A stretch of 64,000 nucleotides of DNA from Kitasatospora sp. GP82 (GTDB taxonomy: Bacteria; Actinomycetota; Actinomycetes; Streptomycetales; Streptomycetaceae), in NCBI RefSeq assembly GCF_029892105.1, contig NZ_JARZAJ010000024.1, forward strand, positions 1 through 64,000. Reading direction: 5' to 3'. Below are positions 25,001 to 32,245 of this stretch, piece by piece. How positions within the stretch are numbered: the stretch's first letter is position 1; each line of letters starts with the position of its first letter. Position numbers and translations under genes: made by a program. The notes below the pieces were generated by a model, which worked only from the letters and a program-made list of their open reading frames with translations, ran no database searches and had not been told where the DNA came from.

Positions 25001-27263
25001 GACGGTCGGCGGGACGGTCGGCGGAGTGCCCAGCCGGACGGTCGGCCCCGGACTGATCGCCATGGTGACTGCCGCCGGCGTGATCTCCGGACGAAGTCCC
25101 GGTCGAGGAGGACGTGTTGTGGTTCGGTGCGGATTCACCGCCGCCCGAGTGGTCCGGCCCGTGTCCGGCAGGACCGTTGTGGTCCGCCCGGCCCTGCCCC
25201 GAGTGGGACGCGTTCGGGGCGGAGTTCGTCGAGGTACCGGTGTCACCGTGCGGTTGCGACGGGCCATCGTGCCCGGACGTGCCCGAGTGCCCACCCGCCG
25301 GAGCGCCCTCCGACCCCTGCCCGCCATGCGACGGCCCAGCGGCACCACCCGAGTGCTCGGAGGAGCCACCGCGCTGCGGCGGATTCTGACCATGGGACTG
25401 GCCCTGCCCCTGGTGCGAACCCGACGGAGTGGCGGAACCACCCGAGTGATCAGCCGACCCACCATGCTGCGGTGCCTCCTGACCATGGGACTGGCCCTGC
25501 CCCTGGTGCGAACCCGTCGAGGTGGCGGCACCACCCGAGTGCTCGGAGGAGCCACCGTGCTGCGGCGCCTCCTGACCATGGGACTGACCCTGTCCCTGGT
25601 GCGAACCCGTCGAGGTGGCGGGGGCACCCGAATGCCCGGTGGCGCCACCGTGCTCCGACTGTCCTCCCGTGCCCTGATGCTGCCCACCCGCGTGGCCGTC
25701 CGACGTCTGCCCACCGTGCGAAGGAGCGGGGCCACCAGCCGAGTGATCGGCCGACCCTCCGTGCTGCGGTTGCTCCGACGGCCCCTGATGCTGCCCACCG
25801 GCAGACGAACCGTCGGATCCGTGCCCGGCGGCAGCACCCCCGTGCTCGGACGAACCCGCGTGGCCACCCGGCGCCTGCCCACCGTGCGAAGGAGCAGGAG
25901 CACCATTCGAATGACTGGCCGGCCCACCGTGCTGCGGCGCCTCCTGACCATGGGACTGGCCCTGGCCCGGGTGGGAGCCGGTCGGGGCGGAGTTCACGGA
26001 CGTGCCCGCGCCACCGTGGTGCGGCTGCGACTGCGTCCCGGGACCGGCGGCCGAGGAGGAGTGGCCACCCGCGCCCGAGCCTGCCCCGTCGGAAGTGTGG
26101 CTCGGCGTGGGCGAGTTGTGAACGCGTGTGCCGAACGGATCGGACGCGGGCCCCGAGTCGGGACGCGGGCGCGGGATGTTCGTGCTGTGCTCGCCGGCAC
26201 CACCGTTCCCGCCGGTGTGCGAGCCGGTGACCCCACCACCCGTGGGTGCGGAGGTGGTGGTGTGCGAGGAGCCGCCGCCACCGGAGCCCTCCGAAGAGCC
26301 CCCGGAGTGGGCCCCGCCCGAGTCGCCGCCCGAGCCCGAACCCGGACCTGACGAGTCCGGCCGCGTACTCCCCGTGTGCCCGGACCCACTGCCGCCGCTG
26401 CCGCCACCGCCGTGCTCGCCGCCGCCTCCGTGGCCGGAGCCTCCGGTGTCACTGCCACCGTGCCCGCCGCTGCTGCCGCCACTGTCGCTGCCCGAGTGGC
26501 CCCCGCCACCGTGGCCGCCTTCGCCGCCACCCGTCAGGTGGTGCTTGGCCTTTCCCGCCGCGCCGGAGACCAGGCTGTCCCGCAGGCCCTGCCCGAAGGA
26601 GTTCGGCATGTCCTTGACCGAGTCCTTGGCGGCCTTCACCCCGGCGCCGCCGATCGCGCCCAGGTCGAAGCCCTGCTGCGCGCCGAAGTTCATCTTGACG
26701 CCCTGCTTGACGAACTCGCTGACCATGGCCTCCAGGGCCTGGATCACCGGCTCCTTCAGCGTCTGCAACAGCGTCTGGACCAGGGCCTTGCGCAGCTCGT
26801 CCAGGACCTTCCGGACGATCAGCCGGGTCGCCTGGGTGGCGGCGGCGACCCCGACCTCCGAGAGGCCGAAGGTGAACGGTGCCGCCGCCTGGGCCGCGAT
26901 GATCTCGACAGCCAGCGCGATCAACTGCGCGATGATCGCGACCTTGCCGGCCACGGTGGCGATCGCGGCGGCCTCCAGCGCGGTGGCCATCAGGTCGGCG
27001 GCGGACTTGGCGTCGTTGAGGTAGCCGCCGCCGTTGTCGAACTTGCGCCACATCTCGGCGAAGGCGTCGATCTCCTTGCCCGAGTTGTCGCCGGTCACCC
27101 GCTGCGCGGAACTGGTGCCGCGCTCGCGCAGGCGGTCGACCTCCTCGCCGAACTTCCGCCAGACCGCCGCTGCTTCCTGCAGCTTGTCCTCGTCGGCGTG
27201 GGGCCAGTTGTAGCCCAGCATCTCCAGCACCCAGACGAGCTCGCCCGGCAGCATCAGTGACAC
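22002..27263 (-). CDS. Polymorphic toxin: WXG100-like head, repeat-rich stalk, papain-like glutaminase and C-terminal zinc deaminase
   Basis: 1753 residues. Residues 1-235 form a helical WXG100-like export head (ELVWVLEMLGYNWPHADEDK) with hydrophobic segments. About 236-1085 is low-complexity Gly/Ser/His/Pro-rich stalk, with three tandem 31-residue units and four DHNTP pentapeptides. About 1090-1235 matches the papain-fold toxin (protein glutamine deamidase) pattern: C1122 (NNNCLDVALSS), H1205 (AHAWNAV), D1220 (LDNQTG). About 1500-1640 has a deaminase zinc site: H1561-S-E1563 and P1595-C1596 with C1605 (TEREPC, HCSDYL). The tail is a Lys/Glu coiled coil, then Pro/Gln-rich, ending MDLDE. GTG 27263 has GGGGGAG upstream. 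It follows a WXG100 gene and precedes immunity-type genes. Probably a contact-delivered antibacterial toxin exported by a type VII-like route; no secretion genes are in the window. Confidence 0.85.
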   Translation of the reverse strand: MSLMLPGELVWVLEMLGYNWPHADEDKLQEAAAVWRKFGEEVDRLRERGTSSAQRVTGDNSGKEIDAFAEMWRKFDNGGGYLNDAKSAADLMATALEAAAIATVAGKVAIIAQLIALAVEIIAAQAAAPFTFGLSEVGVAAATQATRLIVRKVLDELRKALVQTLLQTLKEPVIQALEAMVSEFVKQGVKMNFGAQQGFDLGAIGGAGVKAAKDSVKDMPNSFGQGLRDSLVSGAAGKAKHHLTGGGEGGHGGGGHSGSDSGGSSGGHGGSDTGGSGHGGGGEHGGGGSGGSGSGHTGSTRPDSSGPGSGSGGDSGGAHSGGSSEGSGGGGSSHTTTSAPTGGGVTGSHTGGNGGAGEHSTNIPRPRPDSGPASDPFGTRVHNSPTPSHTSDGAGSGAGGHSSSAAGPGTQSQPHHGGAGTSVNSAPTGSHPGQGQSHGQEAPQHGGPASHSNGAPAPSHGGQAPGGHAGSSEHGGAAAGHGSDGSSAGGQHQGPSEQPQHGGSADHSAGGPAPSHGGQTSDGHAGGQHQGTGGQSEHGGATGHSGAPATSTGSHQGQGQSHGQEAPQHGGSSEHSGGAATSTGSHQGQGQSHGQEAPQHGGSADHSGGSATPSGSHQGQGQSHGQNPPQRGGSSEHSGGAAGPSHGGQGSEGAPAGGHSGTSGHDGPSQPHGDTGTSTNSAPNASHSGQGRADHNGPAGHGPDHSGGGESAPNHNTSSSTGTSSGDHAGGSHHGDQSGADRPAGHSADRPADRPADSGGDHGGAQNAGPARPSAVPGAFATGPVHASGGSGGFTTGPVRSHDGGGAASQPTHRQGGEHPDGPARTESASAGTMERPTDTGPHTTADAPPASGARQDNSPAATPPSGGMPGGMPHPGGAPAAGAAAPTGTAPSRMPRPTEGGGGPAHSAQPVNTGPVRPSRTPSEGGGSGIPSRPARGTGSGAPGPVRPSRPSADGPSATPHRPDSRTPQPRTSEPRPSDHRVPEQSTPHHQDNGPKAADRTPDHKAPAHAPQGHAPQEHTSQDHAARDHNTPDHNTPDHNTPDHNTPEHHAPAHDHPLSESRPHDTPGGLAPVEPRHQHELESRIPRNPDGTPQRHPDPHGDWPGAINGDGHREPGRNNNCLDVALSSADTYSGHPTAAAPRSHDGSDAGEHGGRDRAEKQLGAPFRDLGNGRQAYHHLEDQLHKSGHGSQAVIITQDAHGRAHAWNAVNHNGKITYLDNQTGARSDHPIHDGKHGVWAIPLDRDRRPIDHQADHHSADHTSHDSRRPADPAGREKRPLDGGEGNDRPAKKVEKEPPAGSSEHEAKHDDGTDHAPKDKGKGKETEHPRHGDPESTDHLDHGVHADAEQKKLRETNPVRSVEMDHVYKQLDRWAEENPQHLAKMLQKTEGPNGQTFKKSELEHALPGFRDMHPGEQGAVVAALGRMSHSFHGQHGVGESPEHRDFPYAESDKAARDGKDSKGGDLPGGAKDGKSRGAVDHSETKADQALKGQKGVRDAIKSGFKTKTVTGAVEKAGPHRPDFTEKNYAVVEVKDKTTGDVHYVVESSVPPSADRKGIRPLHSEPHLGNWIEKLNKEHGTADKRYEVVSLYTEREPCGRGPGHGHCSDYLSTKYGGTPIYYATGYRKGEMPDFPVGEKPAPAPKGADEEAKKAAKEKMDEYDKQKAAYEKAWLKQKKGMDADLRQHVTRVGQAWEKAQKNGLGHGTPAPQPAPAQQPHLPQQQANPQPQPHLPSQPESMDVDSPNTATPMDLDE
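24124..24183 (-). repeat. 15-bp tandem repeat encoding DHNTP x4
   Basis: Four nearly identical 15-bp units start at 24124, 24139, 24154 and 24169 inside the toxin gene, just before the papain-like domain. One unit differs by a single base. Copy number is likely variable. Confidence 0.85.
25370..25648 (-). repeat. 93-bp tandem repeat (31 residues x3) in the toxin stalk
   Basis: The word CATGGGACTG recurs at 25391, 25484 and 25577, a 93-bp period. Each unit encodes GSHQGQGQSHGQEAPQHGG plus a variable end. A degenerate fourth copy lies near 25949. Boundaries are approximate. Confidence 0.8.
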
Positions 27264-27344
27264 GCGCTACTCCCCCTGCTCCCCCGCTCCCCGTGAGCCG
27301 GGTCTCGATCCATCAGGTGTTCCGCAACGATCCCGGACCGAAGG

Positions 27345-27662
27345 TCAGTAGACCTGTCCCAGTCCGGTGCTGAGCTGTTCGTCGGTGCTGCTGACCGCGT
27401 CCGCCATCTGCTGGAGACCCTCTCCGATCTTGCCGATCTGCTCCGAGAGGTGGTCCATCGACTCGACGATGCCGTCCTTGGCGCCCTTGTAGACCACCCC
27501 GAAGTACTCGCCGATCTGGTCGTCGCCCCAGGGCTCGCCGAGCGCCTCCAGGCCACTGGAGAGAGTCATGGTGGCGCGCGCGAAGTCGTTCGAGATGCTG
27601 TCGAACTCCCGCCCCTCGCCCTGGAGTTCCCACGGCTTGATGTCGAACTGGCCGTCAGCCAC
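27345..27662 (-). CDS. WXG100-family (ESX-type) small protein
   Basis: 105 residues, helical, with the family pattern: hydrophobic helix, then a turn with Trp and Gly (LEALGEPWGDDQIG), then a second helix ending in a polar tail (STGLGQVY). Such proteins form helical hairpins and are substrates or chaperone-like partners for type VII secretion. GTG 27662 has GGGGGAGG eight bases upstream. It lies 81 bp upstream of the toxin on the same strand and is probably the first gene of the toxin operon, so it may be a dedicated export partner for the toxin's WXG100-like head. Confidence 0.82.
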   Translation of the reverse strand: MADGQFDIKPWELQGEGREFDSISNDFARATMTLSSGLEALGEPWGDDQIGEYFGVVYKGAKDGIVESMDHLSEQIGKIGEGLQQMADAVSSTDEQLSTGLGQVY

Positions 27663-27965
27663 CCGGTCCGCCTCCCCCTGAAGCCTCTTGATCCTGACTC
27701 CCCGGCAGAGGACACGCCTGCCGGTCTGTCAGGGTACCTAACTATCCGCCGCGGGCCCCACCCGTCCGGGCCATCCGTGACAACAACTCCACAGAGGCAC
27801 TCCGTCGGCCTCGACGGCGCGTCGATAGACTTGGGTCCGGCCCGGTTCGCCCTGGTCCGACCTCATCTGCCGCGCAATGTCGCACAGCAGCGATGCCCGG
27901 ACGCCTCCCGGACTCTCCCGCCCCGGCGGCCTGGCAGGCCTCAGCGGAAGGCATGTGATCCCCTC
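27663..27965. other. Intergenic region between the toxin operon and FUSC gene
   Basis: About 300 bp of divergent spacer that must hold promoters for the toxin operon (minus) and the FUSC gene (plus). An AT-richer patch (CCTAACTATCC at 27737-27747) and CGATAGACT near 27825 are possible -10 regions, but I found no well-spaced -35/-10 pair. No additional gene is evident. Confidence 0.5.
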
Positions 27966-29867
27966 TTGTCAGCGTCCGACCGCTCGCCCGCGTGGTGGGC
28001 CCACGCCGCCCGTCCGGCCAGGCCGCCGCTGCCCCGGGCCCTGATGGTCAGGGCCGCCCTCGGCATGGGGACCCCTCTCGTCCTCGGCCTGCTGTTCGGG
28101 CGGCTCGACCTCGGCGTCTTCGCCGGTCTCGGCGCGATGCACGCGACCATGAACGACCGCACCGAGCCGACCCGGCTGCGCGCTCCGAGGATCGCCACCG
28201 CCCTGCTCGCCTCCGCCCTCGGCATGCTGATCGGCGCGGCGCTCCAGCACGCGGGCAGCCGACCGCTGACCGTCGGTCTCGCCCTCACCGCCGTCGCCTT
28301 CGCCTCCGGCGCGATCAGCGCGACCGGACCACGCGGTTCGGCCGCCGGCATGCTGCTGCTGGTCTCGGCCTCCCTCGGCGGCGGCATGGCACTCCCGCAC
28401 CCGTGGTGGGTGGCCCCCTTGATGATGCCGATCGGCGCGGCCTACGTCGTCCTGCTCGGCCTGCCGCACCGTGCGCGCGCCGGCTTCCCGCGCTCGGACC
28501 CGCGCCGCCGTGCGCTCGCCGCCGCGTACGAGGCCCTCGGCGACACGCTCGGCGCACTCGGCACGCCGCAGGGCGCTGCCTCCCGCCAGGTACTGACGGC
28601 CCGGTTGAACCAGCTCCAGGACCTGCTGCCGCACGCCCGCCCCGGCCGCCCCGAGCCCGCGCACGTCCAGCGGCTGCGCCGGATGTACGAGGCAGGGCTG
28701 GCGGCGAGCGAGACGGCCACCGGACTGCTCTGGGCCTGGCGCCCGGTCCCGCCGGAGGTCGCGGCACTGCCGGGTGCGCTGGCCCGCGCCGTCCTCGGCG
28801 GCCCGCAGCCCGCGTACCCGGACTGGGATCCCGACACACCGGGGCTCAAGGCACTGGACGTCGCCCTGCGCGCCGCCACCGACACCGTGGCCGGTCGGCC
28901 CGCCGAACTCGGCACCGCTCCCGCCCCGCCGCCCGACCCCTGGCGACTGCGGGTCCGGCTGCTGTCCCGCGGTTCCGTCCGGTACGGCCTGCGGGTCGCG
29001 CTGTGCATCGCGGTGGCGGAGGCGACCACCACCGCCCTGCCGCTCAACCGCAGTTACTGGGTGCCGATGACGGTCGCGTTCGTCCTCAAACCGGACCTGG
29101 GGTCGGTCTTCCTGCGCGCGGTCAGCCGCTCGGTCGGCACGGTGCTCGGCGTGGCCGTGACGGCGGCACTGCTGTCGCTCACCACCGACGAGTGGGCGCT
29201 GGCCGTGATCGCCTCCGTCTGCGTCGCCCTGCTGCCGTACTCGGCGGCGGCGCACTACGGGCTCAACACGGCCGTGATGACTCCGATGGCCCTGGTGCTG
29301 GTCCAGCTCGGCGGGGAGAGCGGGGCGGCCGAGTTCTGGCCGCGCGTCCTGGACACCGCCCTGGCCAGCGTGATCGTGCTGGTCTTCGGCTACCTGCTCT
29401 GGCCCGAGCGGCCCCCGCACCGGATCGAACCGCGCCTGGTCACCGCCGCCACCACGCTGCGCGAGTACCTGGCCTCGGTGGTCGGGAACCCGCAGACGCC
29501 CGTCTCCGAGGTCTGGCTGCGGCGTACGGCCTACCGGGCGCTGGCCGACGCCCGCCAGGAGGTGCAGCACGGGCTCACCGAACCCCCGCCCGCCGGACGC
29601 CTGGCCACCCAGTGGCTGCCCGCGACCGCCGCCCTGGAACGTCTCAGCGGCGCGGTCGCCGCGTACGCCGCCCAGATCCGCTACGGCGGCCGGGTGCCCG
29701 AACCCGGCGAGATCGACCGGGTGTTCAGCGCCCTGGACCGCCTCACCGCCGCCGCCCGCGCCCACCAGCCGCCGACCGTAAAAGCCGCCCGGCCGACCGG
29801 ACCGCACGATCCCTCGCACAGCGCGATCGGCCGGGCGGCCGACGAACTCGATGTCCTGCTGGGCTGA
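27966..29867 (+). CDS. FUSC-family (aromatic acid exporter-like) membrane protein
   Basis: About 633 residues, with two clusters of membrane helices separated by a cytoplasmic helical domain, the layout of FUSC/AaeB-type exporters. The first cluster includes LGMGTPLVLGLLFGRLDLGVFAGLG-like segments and an EPTRLRAPRIATALLAS loop; the second includes LNRSYWVPMTVAFVLKPDLG and AVSRSVGTVLGVAVTAALL, a hallmark FUSC_2 segment. The start is uncertain: no ATG or GTG exists in frame before the first helix, so TTG 27966 is proposed, with GGAAGG rather far upstream; ATG 28044 would trim the N-terminus. It probably exports weak organic acids. Confidence 0.75.
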   Translation: MSASDRSPAWWAHAARPARPPLPRALMVRAALGMGTPLVLGLLFGRLDLGVFAGLGAMHATMNDRTEPTRLRAPRIATALLASALGMLIGAALQHAGSRPLTVGLALTAVAFASGAISATGPRGSAAGMLLLVSASLGGGMALPHPWWVAPLMMPIGAAYVVLLGLPHRARAGFPRSDPRRRALAAAYEALGDTLGALGTPQGAASRQVLTARLNQLQDLLPHARPGRPEPAHVQRLRRMYEAGLAASETATGLLWAWRPVPPEVAALPGALARAVLGGPQPAYPDWDPDTPGLKALDVALRAATDTVAGRPAELGTAPAPPPDPWRLRVRLLSRGSVRYGLRVALCIAVAEATTTALPLNRSYWVPMTVAFVLKPDLGSVFLRAVSRSVGTVLGVAVTAALLSLTTDEWALAVIASVCVALLPYSAAAHYGLNTAVMTPMALVLVQLGGESGAAEFWPRVLDTALASVIVLVFGYLLWPERPPHRIEPRLVTAATTLREYLASVVGNPQTPVSEVWLRRTAYRALADARQEVQHGLTEPPPAGRLATQWLPATAALERLSGAVAAYAAQIRYGGRVPEPGEIDRVFSALDRLTAAARAHQPPTVKAARPTGPHDPSHSAIGRAADELDVLLG

Positions 29868-29874
29868 CGCTACA

Positions 29875-30012
29875 TCAGCAGCAGGCCCCATTTCCGCCGT
29901 CCTTGTGGACGAGCGGCGCGGGTGCCGGAGCCGCGGAGCTGGGCACCGCCACGAACAGCAGCGCGGCTCCGACGATCACCCCGGTGACAACGGCGACAAC
30001 GGACTTGAGCAC
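29875..30012 (-). CDS. 45-residue single-pass membrane protein
   Basis: A very short gene, GTG 30012 with GGGGGAGG six bases upstream. The product begins MLKSVVAVVTGVIVGAALLF, one membrane helix, followed by a short Ala/Pro spacer and a tail ending in GACC with two cysteines. It could be a small secreted or membrane peptide. It is convergent with FUSC (stop at 29867) and downstream on the minus strand of nothing closer than the ABC-F gene, whose stop is at 30077... the reading order is ABC-F first, then this gene, 64 bp apart, so co-transcription is possible. Confidence 0.6.
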   Translation of the reverse strand: MLKSVVAVVTGVIVGAALLFVAVPSSAAPAPAPLVHKDGGNGACC

Positions 30013-30076
30013 TGCGCACCTCCCCCTTCGAATGCTCGAACGATGCCAGGAGTCAAGCCACATTGACGACGAAGTG

Positions 30077-31870
30077 TCAATGGTCGGCGAGCTCCAGCCA
30101 GGCCATCTCCAGCTCCTCCTTCTCGTCCCGGACCTTGCGCAGCTGGGCGTCCAGCTCCGCGACCTTGGAGAAGTCGGCGGCGTTCTCCGCGAGTTGGGCA
30201 TGCAGCTTGGACTCCTGCTGGTCCAGCTTGGCGATCTGCCGCTCCAGCTTCTGCATCTCCTTCTTCACCGCCCGCAGGTCCGCGGCCGGCTTCGCCGCCG
30301 CAACCGGGGCGGCGACAGCCGGCGCAGCCGCCTCGGCCAGCTGGGCCCGGCGCTCCAGGTACTCGTCCACGCCGCCCGGCAGCATCCGCATCCGCTGGTC
30401 GCCGAGCAGGGCCTGCACGGTGTCCGTGGTGCGCTCGATGAAGAAGCGGTCGTGGCTGATCACGATCATCGAGCCCGGCCAGCCGTCGAGCAGGTCCTCC
30501 AGCTGGTTGAGGGTCTCGATGTCGAGGTCGTTGGTGGGCTCGTCCAGGAAGAGCACGTTCGGCTCGTCCATCAGCAGGCGCAGCAGCTGGAGACGGCGGC
30601 GCTCGCCACCGGAGAGGTCACCGACCGGCGTCCACTGCTTGTCCTTGCTGAAACCGAACTGCTCGCACAGCTGACCGGCACTCATCTCCCGGCCCTTGCC
30701 GAGGTCAACCCGGCCCCGGACCTGCTCGACGGCCTGCAACACCCGGGTCTGAGGGTCCAGTTCGGCGATCTCCTGGGAGAGGTACGCGAGCCGTACGGTC
30801 TTGCCGACCTTGATCACGCCGGATGCGGGCTGCACATCGCCCTCGGTGGCGTACGCGGCCTGCATGGCGCGCAGCAGCGAGGTCTTGCCCGCGCCGTTGA
30901 CGCCGAGCAGGCCGATCCGGTCGCCGGGGCCGAGCTGCCAGGTGAGCCGCTCGAGCAGCAGCTTCGGCCCCGCCTTGACGGTGACGTCCTCCAGCTCGAA
31001 GACGGTGCGGCCGAGGCGGGCGTTGGCGAACTTCATCAGCTCGCTCTTGTCGCGCGGTTCCGGGACGTCGGCGATCAGGGCGTTGGCGGCCTCGATCCGG
31101 TAGCGCGGCTTCGAGGTGCGGGCGGGGGCGCCGCGGCGCAGCCAGGCCAGCTCCTTGCGGGCCAGGTTCTGCCGCTTCTGCTCCTCGGTGGCCTCGATCC
31201 TGGAGCGCTCGGCACGGGCGAAGACGTAGTCGGAGTAGCCGCCCTCGTACTCGCGGACCTCGCCGCGCTGGACGTCCCACATCCGGGTGCAGACCTGGTC
31301 GAGGAACCAGCGGTCGTGGGTGACGCAGACCAGCGCCGAGCGGCGCTTCTGCAGGTGCTGGGCGAGCCAGGCGATGCCCTCGACGTCGAGGTGGTTGGTG
31401 GGCTCGTCCAGCACGATCAGGTCGGGCTCGCCGAGCAGCAGCTTGGCCAGCGCGATCCGGCGGCGTTCGCCACCGGAGAGCGGGCCGATCACGGTGTCCA
31501 GGCCGTCGGCGAAGCCGGGCAGGTCGAGGCCGCCGAACAGGCCCTGGATGATGTCGCGGATCCGGGCGTCGCCGAGCCACTCGTGGTCGGCCCGGTCGGC
31601 GATCACCTCGTGCCGGATGGTGGCCTCGGGGTCGAGCGAGTCGTGCTGGGTGAGCACCGCCAGGTGCAGCCCGCCGGAGTGGGTGATCCGGCCGCTGTCG
31701 GGCTCCTCCAGCTTGGCGAGCATCCGGATCAGGGTGGTCTTCCCGTCTCCGTTCCGCCCGACGACCCCGATCCGGTCGCCCTCGCTGACGCCGAGGCTGA
31801 CCTTGTCGAGCAGGATGCGCGTCCCGTAGATCTTGGTGATGGACTCGATGGTGGCGAGGTTGACGGCCAC
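30077..31870 (-). CDS. ABC-F family ATPase (translation-associated)
   Basis: 597 residues with two ABC cassettes and no membrane segment. Walker A motifs are GRNGDGKTTL and GVNGAGKTSL; both signatures read LSGGERRR; Walker B strands end LDEPTNHLD and LDEPTNDLD. A coiled-coil C-terminal region (KKEMQKLERQIAKLDQQES) completes the ABC-F/Uup-type layout. These proteins act at the ribosomal E site on stalled complexes or give antibiotic resistance. GTG 31870 has AGGAG ten bases upstream. It lies in the conserved position near ispE in actinobacteria, which favours a housekeeping role. Confidence 0.92.
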   Translation of the reverse strand: MAVNLATIESITKIYGTRILLDKVSLGVSEGDRIGVVGRNGDGKTTLIRMLAKLEEPDSGRITHSGGLHLAVLTQHDSLDPEATIRHEVIADRADHEWLGDARIRDIIQGLFGGLDLPGFADGLDTVIGPLSGGERRRIALAKLLLGEPDLIVLDEPTNHLDVEGIAWLAQHLQKRRSALVCVTHDRWFLDQVCTRMWDVQRGEVREYEGGYSDYVFARAERSRIEATEEQKRQNLARKELAWLRRGAPARTSKPRYRIEAANALIADVPEPRDKSELMKFANARLGRTVFELEDVTVKAGPKLLLERLTWQLGPGDRIGLLGVNGAGKTSLLRAMQAAYATEGDVQPASGVIKVGKTVRLAYLSQEIAELDPQTRVLQAVEQVRGRVDLGKGREMSAGQLCEQFGFSKDKQWTPVGDLSGGERRRLQLLRLLMDEPNVLFLDEPTNDLDIETLNQLEDLLDGWPGSMIVISHDRFFIERTTDTVQALLGDQRMRMLPGGVDEYLERRAQLAEAAAPAVAAPVAAAKPAADLRAVKKEMQKLERQIAKLDQQESKLHAQLAENAADFSKVAELDAQLRKVRDEKEELEMAWLELADH

Positions 31871-31945
31871 TGCTGCTGCGCTCCTGGGAGGGGTCGGGAG
31901 TGTTCTCCGACCTCCCAGCCTAGTGGTCGCCGTCCCCCGAGCGGG

Positions 31946-32086
31946 CTACGGGAAGATCGCCTCGATCACCACCACCACGAGCGCCCCGAAGAAGGTCAGC
32001 ACCGCCACCGCCCCGAAGAACAGGAACAGGCCGAAGACCCGCCCGGTACGCGCGGTGCGGGTGCAACCGCCACCGAGGAGCTGCAC
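31946..32086 (-). CDS. Possible 46-residue membrane protein
   Basis: An in-frame GTG at 32086 would give a 46-residue peptide whose last 30 residues form a strong membrane helix (GLFLFFGAVAVLTFFGALVV, ending VVIEAIFP). It lies upstream of the ABC-F gene on the same strand. The translation signal is weak and the 5' part overlaps the DUF6191-like remnant on the opposite strand. The hydrophobic coding only makes sense on this strand. Low to moderate confidence. Confidence 0.4.
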   Translation of the reverse strand: MQLLGGGCTRTARTGRVFGLFLFFGAVAVLTFFGALVVVVIEAIFP

Positions 32087-32245
32087 GCCCTGCTCTACCC
32101 GGGCAAGCGGGTCCAGCTGGAAGAGCGCCGGATCGCCCTGGTGCTGCGCGACGACGAGCACGACGGCGCCCCGAAGCACACCGGCATCGACCTCGCCCGG
32201 GGCACCGCCCGGATCAGCCGGCCGCCGGGCCCTCAGCGGACCTGA
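32060..32245 (+). pseudogene. DUF6191-like C-terminal remnant without a start codon
   Basis: The plus-strand frame encodes TEELHALLYPGKRVQLEERR, then IALVLRDDEHDGAPKHTGIDL and ARGTARISRPPG, which strongly resembles the conserved C-terminal half of DUF6191 proteins of streptomycetes (ELEERxxxLxLRDDEEDGAP, then DLDxGTARI). Upstream in frame there is no ATG, GTG or TTG and no membrane helix, which intact members have at their N-terminus. It is therefore a truncated remnant, convergent with and just touching the ispE stop. Confidence 0.55.

Noticed and set aside
24124..25648. CRISPR-like spaced repeats
   Set aside because: The repeats are directly tandem, in frame and inside a coding region, without unique spacers; they are coding minisatellites.
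22074..26351. Several long plus-strand frames opposite the toxin
   Set aside because: Leu/Val/Arg-biased shadows of the toxin's repetitive coding; no start signals or domains.
27992..32245. 1417-residue plus-strand open frame
   Set aside because: It runs antisense to ABC-F and out of frame with FUSC. Only its last 60 residues resemble a real family (DUF6191), reported separately as a remnant.
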